Below, piece after piece: positions 11,901-39,043 of a stretch of 39,043 nt of DNA. The notes under the pieces were generated by a model, which had not been told where the DNA came from, searched no databases, and worked only from the letters and a program-made list of their open reading frames with translations. A program made the translations under genes and the position numbers. This DNA comes from Acanthaster planci. Its lineage: Eukaryota; Echinodermata; Asteroidea; Valvatida; Acanthasteridae. The stretch lies in the NCBI RefSeq assembly GCF_001949145.1, contig NW_019091427.1:350962-390004 (forward strand), read 5' to 3'. Numbering within the stretch: the stretch's first letter is position 1; each line of letters opens with the position of its first letter.

Positions 11901-12642
11901 AGTGCTGTGTCGCTCATCAATGGGCCCTAGAGCACTGTTGTCCGTGGTGCTAATCCGTGGGCACGCTATGCCCAAAACAGTGGTATACTGGTTAAAAACG
12001 GAGACAGATTACCTTCAGCAAGCCGAAAAATGATAGCAGTTCCCAGGAGCAGGTCTTTTGTTCGGAGTATGGTCTTTTGTTACACGGACCAGCTCTTTTG
12101 TCCCATTTTGGGCACTCCAGCTCTGCATATTAACTCATGGTGCTTGAAACGGGGTTCCCCGGCAGCAAGTGGTTATTATATAGAACACAAGTTTAGTTCC
12201 CTCTCCTATAACCGTTCTACTCGCACGAATATTTTCCTGGCACTTTTATCATCCTGCGCTCCCTCTGCACACCCTCCTCAACTCCCTCTCTACCCCACCT
12301 CAAGATTGCAAAAATGACAGCGCATCGAATTACTATCTCCCTTCCCTAAGACCTAGAACACAACACTGACTTCCAGAAAACTGCCTCGGTGTTACAGTGT
12401 TACCCCCCTCCTGCCACCGCCCCCCCCCCAAAAAAAAATCTGTCAGCTCCAGACTTCGAGATTCTTCATCCTCTTGATTGCAGACTCCAGAGAGGAGATG
12501 GAAGAGATCAGTCTTCAGTTTCAATACCCAAAACATGCAACTGCTCCCCATCGTGGAGGTCATCGTCAATCCTGAGGTCCACAGAACAGAAATTGGTGTG
12601 ACGGATTACAAGATTGATGCCGGTAACCTCTGCTTTGACTGA
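283..12642 (+). CDS. COL27A1-like: Clade C fibrillar collagen alpha chain (COL24/COL27 type), 3' part of gene
   Basis: The product is a procollagen chain that trimerises through its C-propeptide in the ER and is secreted to form extracellular fibrils. Twenty-two exons are visible: 283-336, 465-518, 790-843, 1029-1082, 1382-1435, 1873-1980, 2510-2563, 3084-3137, 3436-3489, 4076-4129, 4593-4700, 5871-5924, 6213-6275, 6617-6688, 6804-6839, 7151-7168, 9217-9234, 9406-9489, 9947-10079, 10558-10670, 11283-11495 and 12484-12642. All have AG/GT borders and join in one frame (554 codons plus TGA). The first 17 encode 107 Gly-X-Y triplets and the last five the telopeptide and COLFI domain. Assignment to clade C rests on remembered COL24A1/COL27A1 features: the short stretch between the fifth COLFI cysteine and the KFLHLLS motif, the GWNG motif, and a sequon just after the sixth conserved cysteine. 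Clades A and B have a longer segment there. The 5' end (N-propeptide and most of the helix) is outside the window. Orthology to COL24A1 or COL27A1 specifically is not resolved. Confidence 0.9.
4701..5870. other. Collagen intron 11, no recognisable element
   Basis: This 1170-bp intron lies between the second 108-bp exon and the next 54-bp exon. Apart from AT-rich stretches (around 5465-5580) I find no repeat unit, terminal inverted repeat or further Gly-X-Y exon. Confidence 0.5.
6213..6275 (+). CDS. COL27A1-like: Collagen helix exon 13 (63 bp) with a Gly-to-Ser imperfection
   Basis: The exon encodes seven triplets: GNQ GDR SIM GPV GPT GFQ GDE. The third triplet starts with AGT (Ser) at 6231-6233 instead of GGN, one base change from GGT, so the helix has a single-residue glycine substitution. 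The acceptor (tttgttag) and donor (gtaatg) are both acceptable. The size is nine bases above the 54-bp unit. Shifting either splice site to restore 54 bp breaks the frame or has no AG/GT. Clade C collagen helices are known for carrying short imperfections, so this may be an inherited feature rather than a mutation. A base-calling error cannot be excluded. Confidence 0.82.
6617..9234 (+). CDS. COL27A1-like: Collagen helix exons 14-17, irregular sizes with two 18-bp microexons
   Basis: The exons are 6617-6688 (72 bp, eight triplets), 6804-6839 (36 bp), 7151-7168 (18 bp, GES GPP) and 9217-9234 (18 bp, GPP GLP). All are phase 0 and keep the Gly-X-Y register. Both microexons have a pyrimidine-rich tract ending in cag upstream and gtaag downstream, which argues against chance. 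The 36- and 18-bp exons add up to one 54-bp unit, as if an ancestral exon had gained an intron. The helix ends with GPPGLP, a typical stabilising C-terminal end. The intron between the microexons (7169-9216, about 2 kb) carries GACTCGGA-type repeat arrays, described separately. Confidence 0.85.
7276..7400. repeat. GACTCGGACTTGG-type degenerate array in collagen intron
   Basis: The stretch contains tandem GGACTCGGACTTG-like hexamer/dodecamer units and starts with CAGTGCTGGAGGACTTAAGTCC. That start resembles the CAGTGTTGTA..GAGTC terminus of the hAT-like element at 20110-20335. It is probably a rearranged copy of the same transposon family. The array happens to be open in several frames, but it is not a gene. 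Confidence 0.6.
8821..9010. repeat. GACTCGGAC array with 52-bp higher-order period
   Basis: The array is rich in GGACTCGGAC and GACTCAGACTTGG. A 52-bp unit is repeated: ACAAAGACTC occurs at 8841 and 8893, and GACTCAGAAAAC at 8863 and 8915. The right edge reads GACTCGACTACAGAACTGGTGA, similar to the inverted terminus of the hAT-like element at 20110-20335. It lies in the intron between the two 18-bp collagen microexons and has no coding function that I can support. Confidence 0.65.
9406..9489 (+). CDS. COL27A1-like: Collagen C-telopeptide exon
   Basis: This 84-bp, phase-0 exon encodes 28 non-collagenous residues that begin KMFPVND and end PRKKEVG. It follows directly after the last triplet. 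The next exon starts with DVDVF, so the junction creates a Gly-Asp bond in an acidic context. That is the type of bond cut by BMP1/tolloid procollagen C-proteinases in other fibrillar collagens. Lys at the start and the PRKK cluster near the end are candidate cross-link or basic processing sites. The segment itself is not conserved enough to recognise by family; it is placed by position, splice sites (ttccag / gtatgt) and frame. Confidence 0.82.
9947..10670 (+). CDS. COL27A1-like: Collagen C-propeptide exons 19-20 (trimerisation stalk, Ca site, Cys 1-5)
   Basis: Exons 9947-10079 (133 bp, ends in phase 1) and 10558-10670 (113 bp) join through a split Gly codon. The first begins with a hydrophobic heptad-like stalk (DVDVFYMMKYLVKYIDDI), then a PLGTKD motif and the conserved RTCRDL, and a further cysteine in IGCHED. 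The second carries the family signature FWIDPDMGCSSDALQVQC, with the calcium-loop Asp residues, and the cysteine in KSCLIP. An additional cysteine sits three residues before the conserved RTC cysteine (MPCRTC), where relatives usually have Ala. It gives the domain nine cysteines instead of the usual eight. Confidence 0.93.
11283..11495 (+). CDS. COL27A1-like: Collagen C-propeptide exon 21 (Cys 6-7, shifted N-glycosylation site)
   Basis: This 213-bp phase-0 exon has 71 codons. It starts LEFGLTLPQLKFLHLLS, then EASQEITIHC, FNVSVW, GWNGVVF, and ends at DGCK. An in-frame TAG lies at 11280-11282, immediately upstream of the first codon, so the exon cannot extend further 5'. In clade A/B collagens the sequon is Asn-Ile-Thr before the HC cysteine. 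Here that Asn is Glu, and a new sequon, Asn-Val-Ser, lies just after the cysteine. COL27A1, as remembered, has its sequon in the same place. The exon is 30 bp shorter than the 243 bp I recall for the clade A equivalent. Confidence 0.93.
11886..11956. repeat. Imperfect hairpin in the last collagen introns
   Basis: GGATTAGCA followed a few bases later by CAGTGCT is mirrored by AGCACTG..TGCTAATCC, giving an inverted repeat of about 71 bp in the intron before the terminal exon. There are no clear target duplications. The rest of this intron (11496-12483) holds nothing else I recognise. Confidence 0.45.
12484..12642 (+). CDS. COL27A1-like: Collagen C-propeptide terminal exon with stop
   Basis: The acceptor is ttgattgcag. 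The exon has 52 codons plus TGA at 12640-12642. It begins TPERRWKRSVFSF and contains the LLPIVEV motif, which matches the LPI(I/V)-V strand of COLFI domains. It ends in GNLCFD. The terminal CF is the eighth conserved cysteine region; most family members end in CFL, and here the last residue is Asp. Upstream of the acceptor is an unusual C-run followed by an A-run (about 12418-12438). Confidence 0.92.
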   Translation, partial: TPERRWKRSVFSFNTQNMQLLPIVEVIVNPEVHRTEIGVTDYKIDAGNLCFD

Positions 12643-13609
12643 TTTCTTTTTCTCTTTTCCTTTTTTTTTTCTCATGATTTTTTTTCCTGTTTTAAGTAAT
12701 TTTTGTGAAGGTCACTCGTGATCTCTTCAGAGAGAAGTTCTCCGGCAAACTTTATTTCCACCTCAAATGATAGAAATTAGTTTTTATCAGTCATATGCTG
12801 ATGCACTCATCATGCATATGGCCATTTAGTAGTTCTACTTGGACTCTTCTGGTTGTAATATTTTTGGGAAGAAAAACTTTTCAGCAATGGATCAATTCAG
12901 TATCTTCAGGACCAATTTAGTTTCAACAGGAAAAAATGCACAGTTCAAATATTTTCAGAAATTCTGATCAGTTTTCCTTTTTGCCTGAACAAAACTGTAC
13001 TGTTCTGTAGTGTCTTACATGGTTATATTATGACCTAAAATATTGTAATGATGTACTATTTCTGTTAATGTGCCAAGTTGTTGTTTGGAAATTTTTTTTT
13101 AATATTGCTACATTCTTGCCTGATTTTGAAAAGGTGATGATATATTGATATGATAAACAAAAACGAAAACAATTTCAATTTTATATAAAGGTAGACGTAC
13201 AACAAAACTGCATCTGAAAAAAATTGACCATTCTCGACGTGCTTCAAGGAAAATGCTAATTCACACTGTTCATTTTTGGTTAGTCTTTTGCTTCTTTGTA
13301 GGAATGGCGTAAATTTCACTTTACATTCGTATTAAGTTTGTTACACGTAATGCGTTCTAAAAGCCCGCGAAATTTGAAAATAATGTCGAATCTTTACTAG
13401 ATTAAAAACTGGAGCCGGCAAGTTCTTTTTTGTTTGGGATGTAAAACAAGAACATTACATCTATCTACCTCATGTGATAACATGCTGCATATGGAGGCTT
13501 GGTGGGTTTTGAATCGTGCAGTTGCTTGAGTAAAAAGCTTGTAACTTCTGCTTCTGTTGATTCACTAGAAGGAGTAGAGCTAGCTTCATCATTTCTCTTG
13601 CTTAATAAA
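12643..13609 (+). other. COL27A1-like: Collagen 3' UTR (inferred)
   Basis: This AT-rich stretch follows the TGA. The first canonical AATAAA I noted downstream on the plus strand is at 13604-13609 (context cttaataaagct), preceded by an ATTAAA variant near 13401. The 3' end is therefore probably within a few tens of bases after 13609, or earlier if the variant is used. This is inference from motif and position only. Confidence 0.4.
13604..13609 (+). terminator. COL27A1-like: Candidate polyadenylation signal for the collagen gene
   Basis: It is a canonical AATAAA hexamer about 960 bp after the collagen stop codon, with T-rich sequence and TATG following. It is the best candidate I see between the stop and the intergenic SINE. 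Confidence 0.4.
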
Positions 13610-15816
13610 GCTTTATGTATGGGCAGGTTATCGTATTCAAAATGGGGTAATTGTCAGTAACCACACCCTTTAGCGTAACCACTCGATTTTGAAGAATATA
13701 AAAAAATGTAGGTTTATTGGAACTTTGATTTCCTATTTCGAACTTTGCCATTTTTGAACTTTTGAAGCCATTTTTAACATTCATTGAATGGATAAGAAAG
13801 TAATGAATGAAGGTTTTTACAAGTAATTAGGACGGGCCCCTTCTTACCTGCTAGTGATAGACCTAACCATCAACCAGTTTTAAACTATTCTCTGTGAAAT
13901 AGTTCTAAATTCCGATTCAAAAATGCCTTTGTGGCTAAAAACGGTTGAAAGATGCAAACTGGAGTTGACATCGGCTTTTAACTTGAAGAACAGCAGTGAA
14001 TACTCTGCCCTACGTGCTATGCTTGTCCAACAACCAGCTTAACTGTCTCGTAATCTAGGAATAACCCAAGCCCAGTGTGGTGCGTATTGATTTCTAACAT
14101 TTTTATCTCAAGAGCTCAAATGAAACTTAGTTTTTCTAGTCAGTATGATTAACCACGATGAGCCTCTTCAGGCTTGTAAAGAGTAAAATATTGAAAGGTC
14201 TTTTTAAATGTCTTATTGGTATCCTTTTAGGTACTCTATCAGGATTCCATTTTATAAACTGCTCAATGGTGCTATTATATTTTTATTTAGATTTCTAAAG
14301 TGATTTTTATGTGTATGTAGAGTTTGTGTTACTGCGTATTTTGAAAGGGGTCTTGGAACAAGAAGGGAGGAAAATCAAGTCTCGGGTCTGAGACTGAAAC
14401 AGCTGGCATCCCATTTGGATATTATTCAGAATAATTTCGCAAGTTAAGATGTTTCTCTTTGGTGTGAACTTCTACAATGAGCCAGTTCAGTATTTCAAAA
14501 AGCCAAGGTCTTCCTGGAACATAGGGCGCACGAGTCAGCGTGTGGTTGCGCTGATAGGACAGACTATTGTGGGAAAGTGTATAAACTGTTCCCAAACAGC
14601 CTCGTACTAAGCATGCACTGTTGGAACACTGAACTGGGCTCATTGCTGAACCTGTAGAATAGCCACTGCATCGTGATTTGTAGGATGGTGAAGCAACCAG
14701 TTTATATGGTAACTAGCTAAAACCTCAGATTTGGTGGGGGGGGTGGGTGTCTCCAGGTATTGTTATGGGAGAATTTTTGTGTTACTATTTAATCGTTATA
14801 GTGTCAGAGGGACAGAGTACTCCCGCAGCTGATTCCTTAGTTTAGAGTTCATTCTTCACACCGTTTAAGTGTTTGTCGATTTCATCAGATTTGTAGCATC
14901 GGCCTAGTTTTTACAGTCAAGTATATGTAGTTTGCATAGTTACCTTGTTTTTTAATAACAATTTTTTTTTTAACTGCCATTTGGTGTAAATGTAGCAGGC
15001 CAGCTCTGAACGTTGTACTTGTGGTGGTTCAAGTACACTATCCGGTTGTAAGTGACTTCGTCACAAAGGCGGACGCGCCCCGATTTGCAGGCTGCCATTG
15101 GACGATCGCTGAAGTTGCGCGTTAACTTGCGGTTCCTTGTCAATGGCGATCAATGCACGTAACTCTGTGTGCAGTGCATGTGCGTGGTTTGAACCAAAGT
15201 GACGTCACACAAGCTGGATTCACATGGTAATACTGCATGCTATTCCTTTTTCAGCATCCAATTGAATGACCAAAGATCTTAAAGTAGTTTCTACATGGAT
15301 ACAGTAGTCATCTTCTCACTTCTTGTAAGATTTCTTGTGCATGGCATATGCTGGGATTCTTCTTTTTTTTTCTTTTCTTTCCATAATCAACCCTGTAGTT
15401 ATCCTTGGCTTTCTTAGGTTAGAGTGGTTAGAGTGGCAGTGAAGCATTTATCACTTAGCTGTACAAAGTAGCCGGTTTTGTTTTCCCTTTCTAAAAAATT
15501 AAATCAATTTTACCAATTAGTCGTCTGTCTGCTCTACCCTGTTTTTAGAGAAATGCAAGAGACACTTGGTTTTATTGCCGACAAAACAAAACTGCCAATT
15601 TTTTTGCCAGTAGCTGTATATCCAAGATCAAAATTAGTAAAGTTTTTTCAATGACTTCAGATTCTTTTCCCTGCTGGAGTTTGATTGGATTGAATGTATT
15701 CAATAATACCTCACAATTAGGTAATACCAGGGATAGCCCATGAAAGTTTTTCAACTTATTTCCAATGGGGTCCCTATTGAGTTAAGTTATGAGTTCAGAA
15801 GTGGGTCCAGTTTTAG
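13610..15816. other. Intergenic region between the two convergent genes
   Basis: No exon of either gene, no long reading frame and no clear transposon terminus is visible. The region is AT-rich except for the short GC-richer stretch at 15050-15215, listed separately. It has a short G run at about 14736-14747. Confidence 0.5.
15050..15215. promoter_or_regulatory. Short CpG-richer segment with CRE and inverted CCAAT box
   Basis: Inside AT-rich intergenic DNA there is a stretch with several CpGs (gcggacgcgcccc, gacgatcgc, gcgcg). It contains ATTGG in ccattggacg (an inverted CCAAT box) and a perfect palindromic CRE, TGACGTCA, at 15200-15207. This combination is promoter- or enhancer-like. No transcript or exon can be assigned, and a repeat origin is possible, since a similar 'ggttcaaa..TGACGTCA' stretch occurs at 23213-23229. 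Confidence 0.3.
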
Positions 15817-16157
15817 AGGCAGGAGGAAACTGGAGTACCTGGAGAAAACCTGCGAGAGCGCGTATGGACTGGAAACCAAATGCACTTAAAGCCTGGGCCA
15901 AGCCGGGACTCGGATACCNNNNNNNNNNNNNNNNNNNNNNNNNNNNNNNNNNNNNNNNNNNNNNNNNNNNNNNNNNNNNNNNNNNNNNNNNNNNNNNNNN
16001 NNNNNNNNNNNNNNNNNNNNNNNNNNNNNNNNNNNNNNNNNNNNNNNNNNNNNNNNNNNNNNNNNNNNNNNNNNNNNNNNNNNNNNNNTGGGGACTCGAA
16101 CCCGGGCCTCACTGGTGCAAAGCGAGGAAAGAACCACCATGCTAACCCGCTCCACCT
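15817..16157 (-). mobile_element. tRNA-derived SINE, minus orientation, interrupted by assembly gap
   Basis: Read on the minus strand, the right part (16157-16089) is tRNA-like. It has an A-box-like TTAGCATGGTGG and a B box GGTTCGAGTCC, preceded by GTGAGGCCC. The left part (15918-15817) resembles the body of a widespread invertebrate SINE type: GGTTTTCTCCAGGTACTCC then GTTTCCTCC. The 170 N between them probably hides the rest of one element. Confidence 0.6.
15919..16088. other. Assembly gap (170 N)
   Basis: This is a run of N. Both flanks are SINE-like, so the gap is probably a repeat-collapse or unresolved repeat. Reading frames spanning it are artefacts. Confidence 0.98.
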
Positions 16158-16551
16158 AATGAATGACCTTGTTAGACCATTTGGGTATTTTGATTCCTCT
16201 ACACCGAGTGTTTGTCCAGGCTCTCCCTAGCGTCATCATTTGCTTTTGTGTATTTCTTGGTTTTTCCAAGATGTGGGCCATTCCACTCCTGTTTCACCAT
16301 CAATCGTCATTTTTCTACAGCATGTAGCTCTTAAACATCGAGGTCGTTTTTATTGAATACATGAATAAATGCCATTGATTGTGCGGAAGATGCCTCAAGA
16401 TCCCTAAAACATGTTCCAACTCACATCCTTCAAACTGAAACAGGAGCAATTCAAAAGTTGCCAACCAGTATAAGTAAATTACGACGGTTCTCACCCATGC
16501 AAGTGAACACACACGCTCATTCTCTAAAATACAGAAGAGTCCACAGTCCAT

Positions 16552-16557
16552 TTTATT
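16552..16557 (-). terminator. DNMT1: Candidate polyadenylation signal for DNMT1
   Basis: TTTATT on the plus strand (AATAAA on the minus strand) lies about 1 kb downstream of the DNMT1 stop. A second one is at 16348-16353. The intervening 3' UTR is AT-rich and without transposon features. Confidence 0.4.
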
Positions 16558-17569
16558 AAAATTACGAATACTTCGTGTTAATTCAACACAAACGAGCGTT
16601 AATACCTAAATTCACTTAATACAACAAATGAACTACAATCTAAAATTCAGAAATCCCTTGTATTCTAAAATTGTTATCATTCAGAATAACAACGAAATTC
16701 TTCAAATAAAGTTGAGAAATTTTACCGGAACTAAAAAAAATGGTGCAAGAGTTAATTAGCACAATAACAGCTCAGTTTCACAAAGTGGGACAATACTAAA
16801 ATTGACTTTTATGTACAATTAACAATTCATGTGCAAGGTTGAACGTCTACAAAATCATGGCATATGGAAAAAAAATCAAACATTTATGGTTGAAAATGTT
16901 TTGTCCTTTCAAACATGTATTTTGAAAACCTGAAAACAAAGTTTTGATTACTTAGAACAAAATTAACACAGTACACACAACAGACACAACATGTTGATAA
17001 AATGTAGCTTCAAATATGCATATTTACAAATAGCCATTAGGAACAATCTTTATAAAAAATACTGAATCTGAATAATGTTCCACAATTCAAAACTTATTTG
17101 CTCATTGAAACTAGCAGTGATGCAGTTTGGGACAGTCACATCATAGCAGGAATTAGATCTTTAATAAGTAGTAAAATTTGGCTTCTTGGAAGAAATGATC
17201 AGAATTTCAGTGGGCATTTTCTGTTAAAAAGAGGGCACAAGATTTTCTCTAGATTTGATATGGAATGTACAGGTATAATGGGGTTCTCAACAGTGCCAAG
17301 AACTGCTACGGCCAGTTTGAAAGCCTTCATTAAAAAGGTTCTCATTCCAAACTGACCGTTCTGTAAAGGGCTTCATTTCAGCATCACAACTGAGGTAGTC
17401 TAAAAATCTTTGCAAAATCACACAATGCCGTCAAAATTCATGTTCAACTTCGTAAGCCCTTATTCACGAAAAAACCTCACCGGTTGTACACTGAAGATGA
17501 GACTATTGGATTTCATTCCCTGTGGAATTTTACCCCTTTGTGACCTGCGACCTTTAACCTGTGACCGCA
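16558..17569 (-). other. DNMT1: DNMT1 3' UTR (inferred)
   Basis: This sequence lies between the DNMT1 stop codon (17570-17572) and the nearest upstream-oriented AATAAA. It is AT-rich and has no conserved frame. A plus-strand open frame at 17098-17355 has no homology I recognise and is regarded as chance. Confidence 0.45.
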
Positions 17570-36308
<18,739 letters not shown>

Positions 36309-37089
36309 CTGAAATCGACAAATTTAAAATTAAAAGCAGTAACTCCTTGCCTAGAGTCAGTTTTCCGCATCTAATTTAAACACTGTATATGGTCGTGGTG
36401 TTCTTTTTCTTAAAGTATGATAAGGTTGTGTTTTGTGTTCTTAAACACTGCGATCCAGTTCCTGCATGTAACAACAGAGGTTGTGCCTAACAACTGGAAA
36501 GACTGTGACACAACACATTCCAGTCATAAAATGTCAAGAATTCCTGTGGGTTTTACTTGGGGTCAGTACTTTACTTAAAGTGGCAATAGTTCAAGAGCCA
36601 CAGATCTGGCAGTCTTTATGCATAACTGCATTTTGGGAGTGTGAGGTGTAAAAACTCACTACTCTCTGTCAACTTTATCAACAAATACATGTATCTGATG
36701 TCATTCTACAAACCAAAACTTTGAGAGAGTACCTTTCAATTCTTCCATCACACCACCTGAGTAGGCCAGAGTTATACCCATTGTGGATATGTTGCAAAAA
36801 TGCATGGCCAGTTCAGTGACCAGGTTCCAATTCAGGAAACCTCACGGAGAGAGTAATGCATATGCTAACCACTAGTCGTCACACTCAGTCAGGTCAACAG
36901 GGGAACTCAGTGCAGAAAGAATTCCATGCCAGGACATCAATCGATACAGTGCACAAACCCATGAGCATGACGAGTCTGGTCTGAATAATCTGAAGTGTTT
37001 TCAAAGTAAATGCTTCAATATTCCTGCGAACTTTGACCTCTGTGATGGTCGATATGCCACTGCAGGGAAAAATTAGTGATACATGTGTA

Positions 37090-37260
37090 CGTACCCAGCA
37101 AGAAATGAGACAGGGGTACCCTCCACACACACACATCCAATCTATATACACCCTAGACTATTGTCGCCCAACACATCGTCTGAAAAGAATTCCTGAGGTT
37201 CCGGTGAAACAATGAGCAGCAAGGGGTTTTCTGTGTCTCTTGCTTCATATGTTTGTGTAA
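37090..37260. repeat. Dispersed repeat, copy 2
   Basis: This is the second copy of the repeat at 29285-29540: ACCCAGCAAGAAATGAGAC, GGGGTACCCTCC, CTAGACTATTGT, CAACACATCG and CATATGTTTGTGT. It has no coding capacity. It lies upstream of the first visible DNMT1 exon. Confidence 0.6.
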
Positions 37261-38160
37261 GGCTACGGAATTCTTCCCAAACGTCTCTCACCACTTGACC
37301 CTACGAGACTTACCATTGCTCGGTATTACATTCATAGTGTATTCATTTCTGTTGTGGGAAGAGTTCCATATACAGATGCCAGTAATTATTCCCTAAAGTG
37401 ACCTGGTCTTAGCCATCAGAAAGCAAAAACATGTCCAGAAAAGTTCAATTTAGGAGAGAAAACACCAAGTCGTTTACTGAGAAAGCACTCCAGATTTTTC
37501 AGACCAGTCTTATAGGGTTTGTGCATTATCATTATTTATTTACACCAAAATGACAAGGACAAGCAAAAGCTGTTGGGTCCGAGTGCATGAGCACACTGTT
37601 CAAGTGTAAGTGATGTCTGTGGAGCAAGTTCCATCTTGCACGTGGCTTGCGGTAATCTTTGGTACGACCCACGCTACCTTCTACACTGTATTCACTGACT
37701 CTAGCCTTTATTAGATCCGAAAAATTGTTGCTGAATATTTACTGAATGAAAAGAGAAACCAGAACATTGTAAAGATTGCGTATGCTTTTTCATTAGAATT
37801 ACTTTTTATAACATATTTGTTTTCATATTTCTCTGCACTATTTCCTTCATTTTTAAAGAGAACAGAGTTCTCTCTGCTTCTTTCTGTACCGTTGACCACA
37901 TCAAAGAGGTTAATTGACTAATGTAGAATGGTTTGGGTTTCCCTTTAATGTTACTCTTCAAACATGTGACAATTCCATATTAATTGGATGTACACATATT
38001 GTGTCCGACCACAGAAAGATTTGAAGTATCAAACTTCTTTCATTGTTGATATTACTACAAGTACATATCATGCAATTCTCTTATAATTAACGTTTTCACA
38101 GTGACTTTCGTCATCTTAGGAGTTATGTATTTAATTTCTCAATTCTTGTGTAATTTTTAG

Positions 38161-38241
38161 ATGAACTATAAAGCAAGCGCAACTGTTCACGATGAGAAAG
38201 GAGAGCTGATGATCTATGTCAGGGTTTGGATGGAGATGTAA
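38161..38241 (+). other. Candidate terminal exon of an unknown plus-strand gene (doubtful)
   Basis: A strong-looking acceptor (ctcaattcttgtgtaatttttag) precedes an open stretch of 26 codons starting MNYKASATVHDEKGELMIYV and ending at TAA (38239-38241). AATAAA is at 38543-38548. The composition is more protein-like than the surrounding AT-rich DNA. No upstream exon or family could be recognised, so it may be chance. Confidence 0.18.
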
Positions 38242-39043
38242 CTTGTCAATGAGGCAGGGCATGTTACGTTCACCTGCTAAATGGTTGATTTCTTATATGT
38301 GTAACCAGTAAGACAACATGGAGTCATACTATGTCATTGCACTCTCGTGAATATTGTGAACAACTGTCATGTGATGAGAGCAACCGGTGTTTTCCATGTG
38401 GCCTAATTATCATCTGCATTTTCATCTTGATGAGAAATTGGTTAACAGTCTGAGAACATTATGCGCAGTTCGTTTTATTTGTCCACATGCTAATAATTAA
38501 TGTTCCAAACATGGTTAAATCCAGTATGAGACGACATTAATTAATAAATATTTTAACTGCTTTTTATAGCTATAAGAGTACATTACATTTAATCATTACA
38601 TTTAATAATGTAATCAAAAAATGGAATTGTCTACATGAAAACGTACTTCATAATAGCATGTTAGCTTATTTTCTCTAAAATGCATCTACAGCTAATCTTA
38701 TCTGATGCTTGTCTTTGTAAATCAGCTGATCAGGAAGAGTAAAGAGACGATGCGGTGTTAGTGTTAAATTAGTGCTTTTCTGTCATAGGTCGAAATGAAA
38801 GTTTGTTGAAACAATAACATTCTATTCACAGCAATCTTTGATGCACTTTGATTTTATATTCCAATAATAGGTTACGGAAGTTGAAAGTATAGACATAATT
38901 ATTCAAAACACAGAAAAATATTACAGTTCATATTCGTGAAAACGGATTGCTTTCTTGTGAAACAGGTTTATACTATTACAAGAGAAATACCGCCACTACA
39001 GTGCACAAAAATATTAATAAATCTGAAAATCGGCCAAAAATCT

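Larger units (their letters stand above)
36309..39043. other. DNMT1 5' flank or first intron(s)
   Basis: The first visible DNMT1 exon needs an upstream exon ending in the second codon position. I inspected minus-strand donors here and found none that gives an ATG-initiated open exon in phase. The region is AT-rich, without a CpG-island-like promoter. It contains the dispersed repeat at 37090-37260, a CA-rich patch near 37124, and the candidate exon at 38161. The DNMT1 start is probably beyond position 39043 or in a very short exon. Confidence 0.5.

Noticed and set aside
15789-16230. Open frames across the N gap
   Set aside because: The N run is translated as X; the flanks are SINE sequence.
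17098-17355. Plus-strand 85-codon open frame
   Set aside because: It lies in the inferred DNMT1 3' UTR, has no recognisable family features and no splice or promoter signals.
36728-36830. Minus-strand stretch ending at a gtactc donor as DNMT1 first coding exon
   Set aside because: In the only phase that joins the next exon there is an in-frame TGA upstream and no ATG. The ATG-containing frame gives a stop immediately after joining.

Overview
This is intron-rich animal nuclear DNA with two partial genes arranged tail to tail. There is no bacterial, phage or plasmid content and no CRISPR. The signs are GT-AG introns of about 0.1-2 kb, 54/108-bp collagen exons that each begin with an intact Gly codon, a multi-domain DNMT1, many miniature inverted-repeat elements with target-site duplications, and one 170-N assembly gap. 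The gene content and the short AT-rich introns suggest an invertebrate deuterostome (echinoderm, hemichordate or cephalochordate). I cannot name the species.

Plus strand, 1-12642: the 3' part of a fibrillar collagen gene. Seventeen exons (283-9234) encode 107 Gly-X-Y triplets of the triple helix. Five more (9406-12642) encode the C-telopeptide, the C-proteinase region and the C-propeptide (COLFI/NC1 domain), ending in TGA at 12640-12642. The C-propeptide has the short central segment and the WNG and HCxN-x-S/T signatures of clade C fibrillar collagens (COL24A1/COL27A1 type). The window holds 1665 nt of CDS (554 codons plus stop). The N-terminal side lies upstream of the window.

Middle, 12643-17569: collagen 3' UTR, intergenic DNA with a tRNA-derived SINE broken by the N gap, a short GC-richer segment with a CRE and an inverted CCAAT box, and the DNMT1 3' UTR.

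Minus strand, 17570-36308: nearly all of DNMT1, the maintenance DNA (cytosine-5) methyltransferase. I could place 32 coding exons (4711 nt) that stay in one frame from the DMAP1-binding domain through the PIP box, RFTS, CXXC zinc finger, BAH1, BAH2 and (GK)n linker to the full catalytic domain. Only the initiator exon was not found. All catalytic motifs are present. One intron has a GC donor, and that same intron, the longest, carries three different miniature transposons.

36309-39043: upstream flank or first-intron sequence, with one dispersed repeat and one doubtful plus-strand terminal-exon candidate.

The two proteins have no functional relation (extracellular matrix versus nuclear methylation). 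The interest lies in the linkage, the irregular end of the collagen helix, the internal duplication in the DMAP1-binding domain, and the well-preserved small transposons. I found no evidence for a wholly new biological system.
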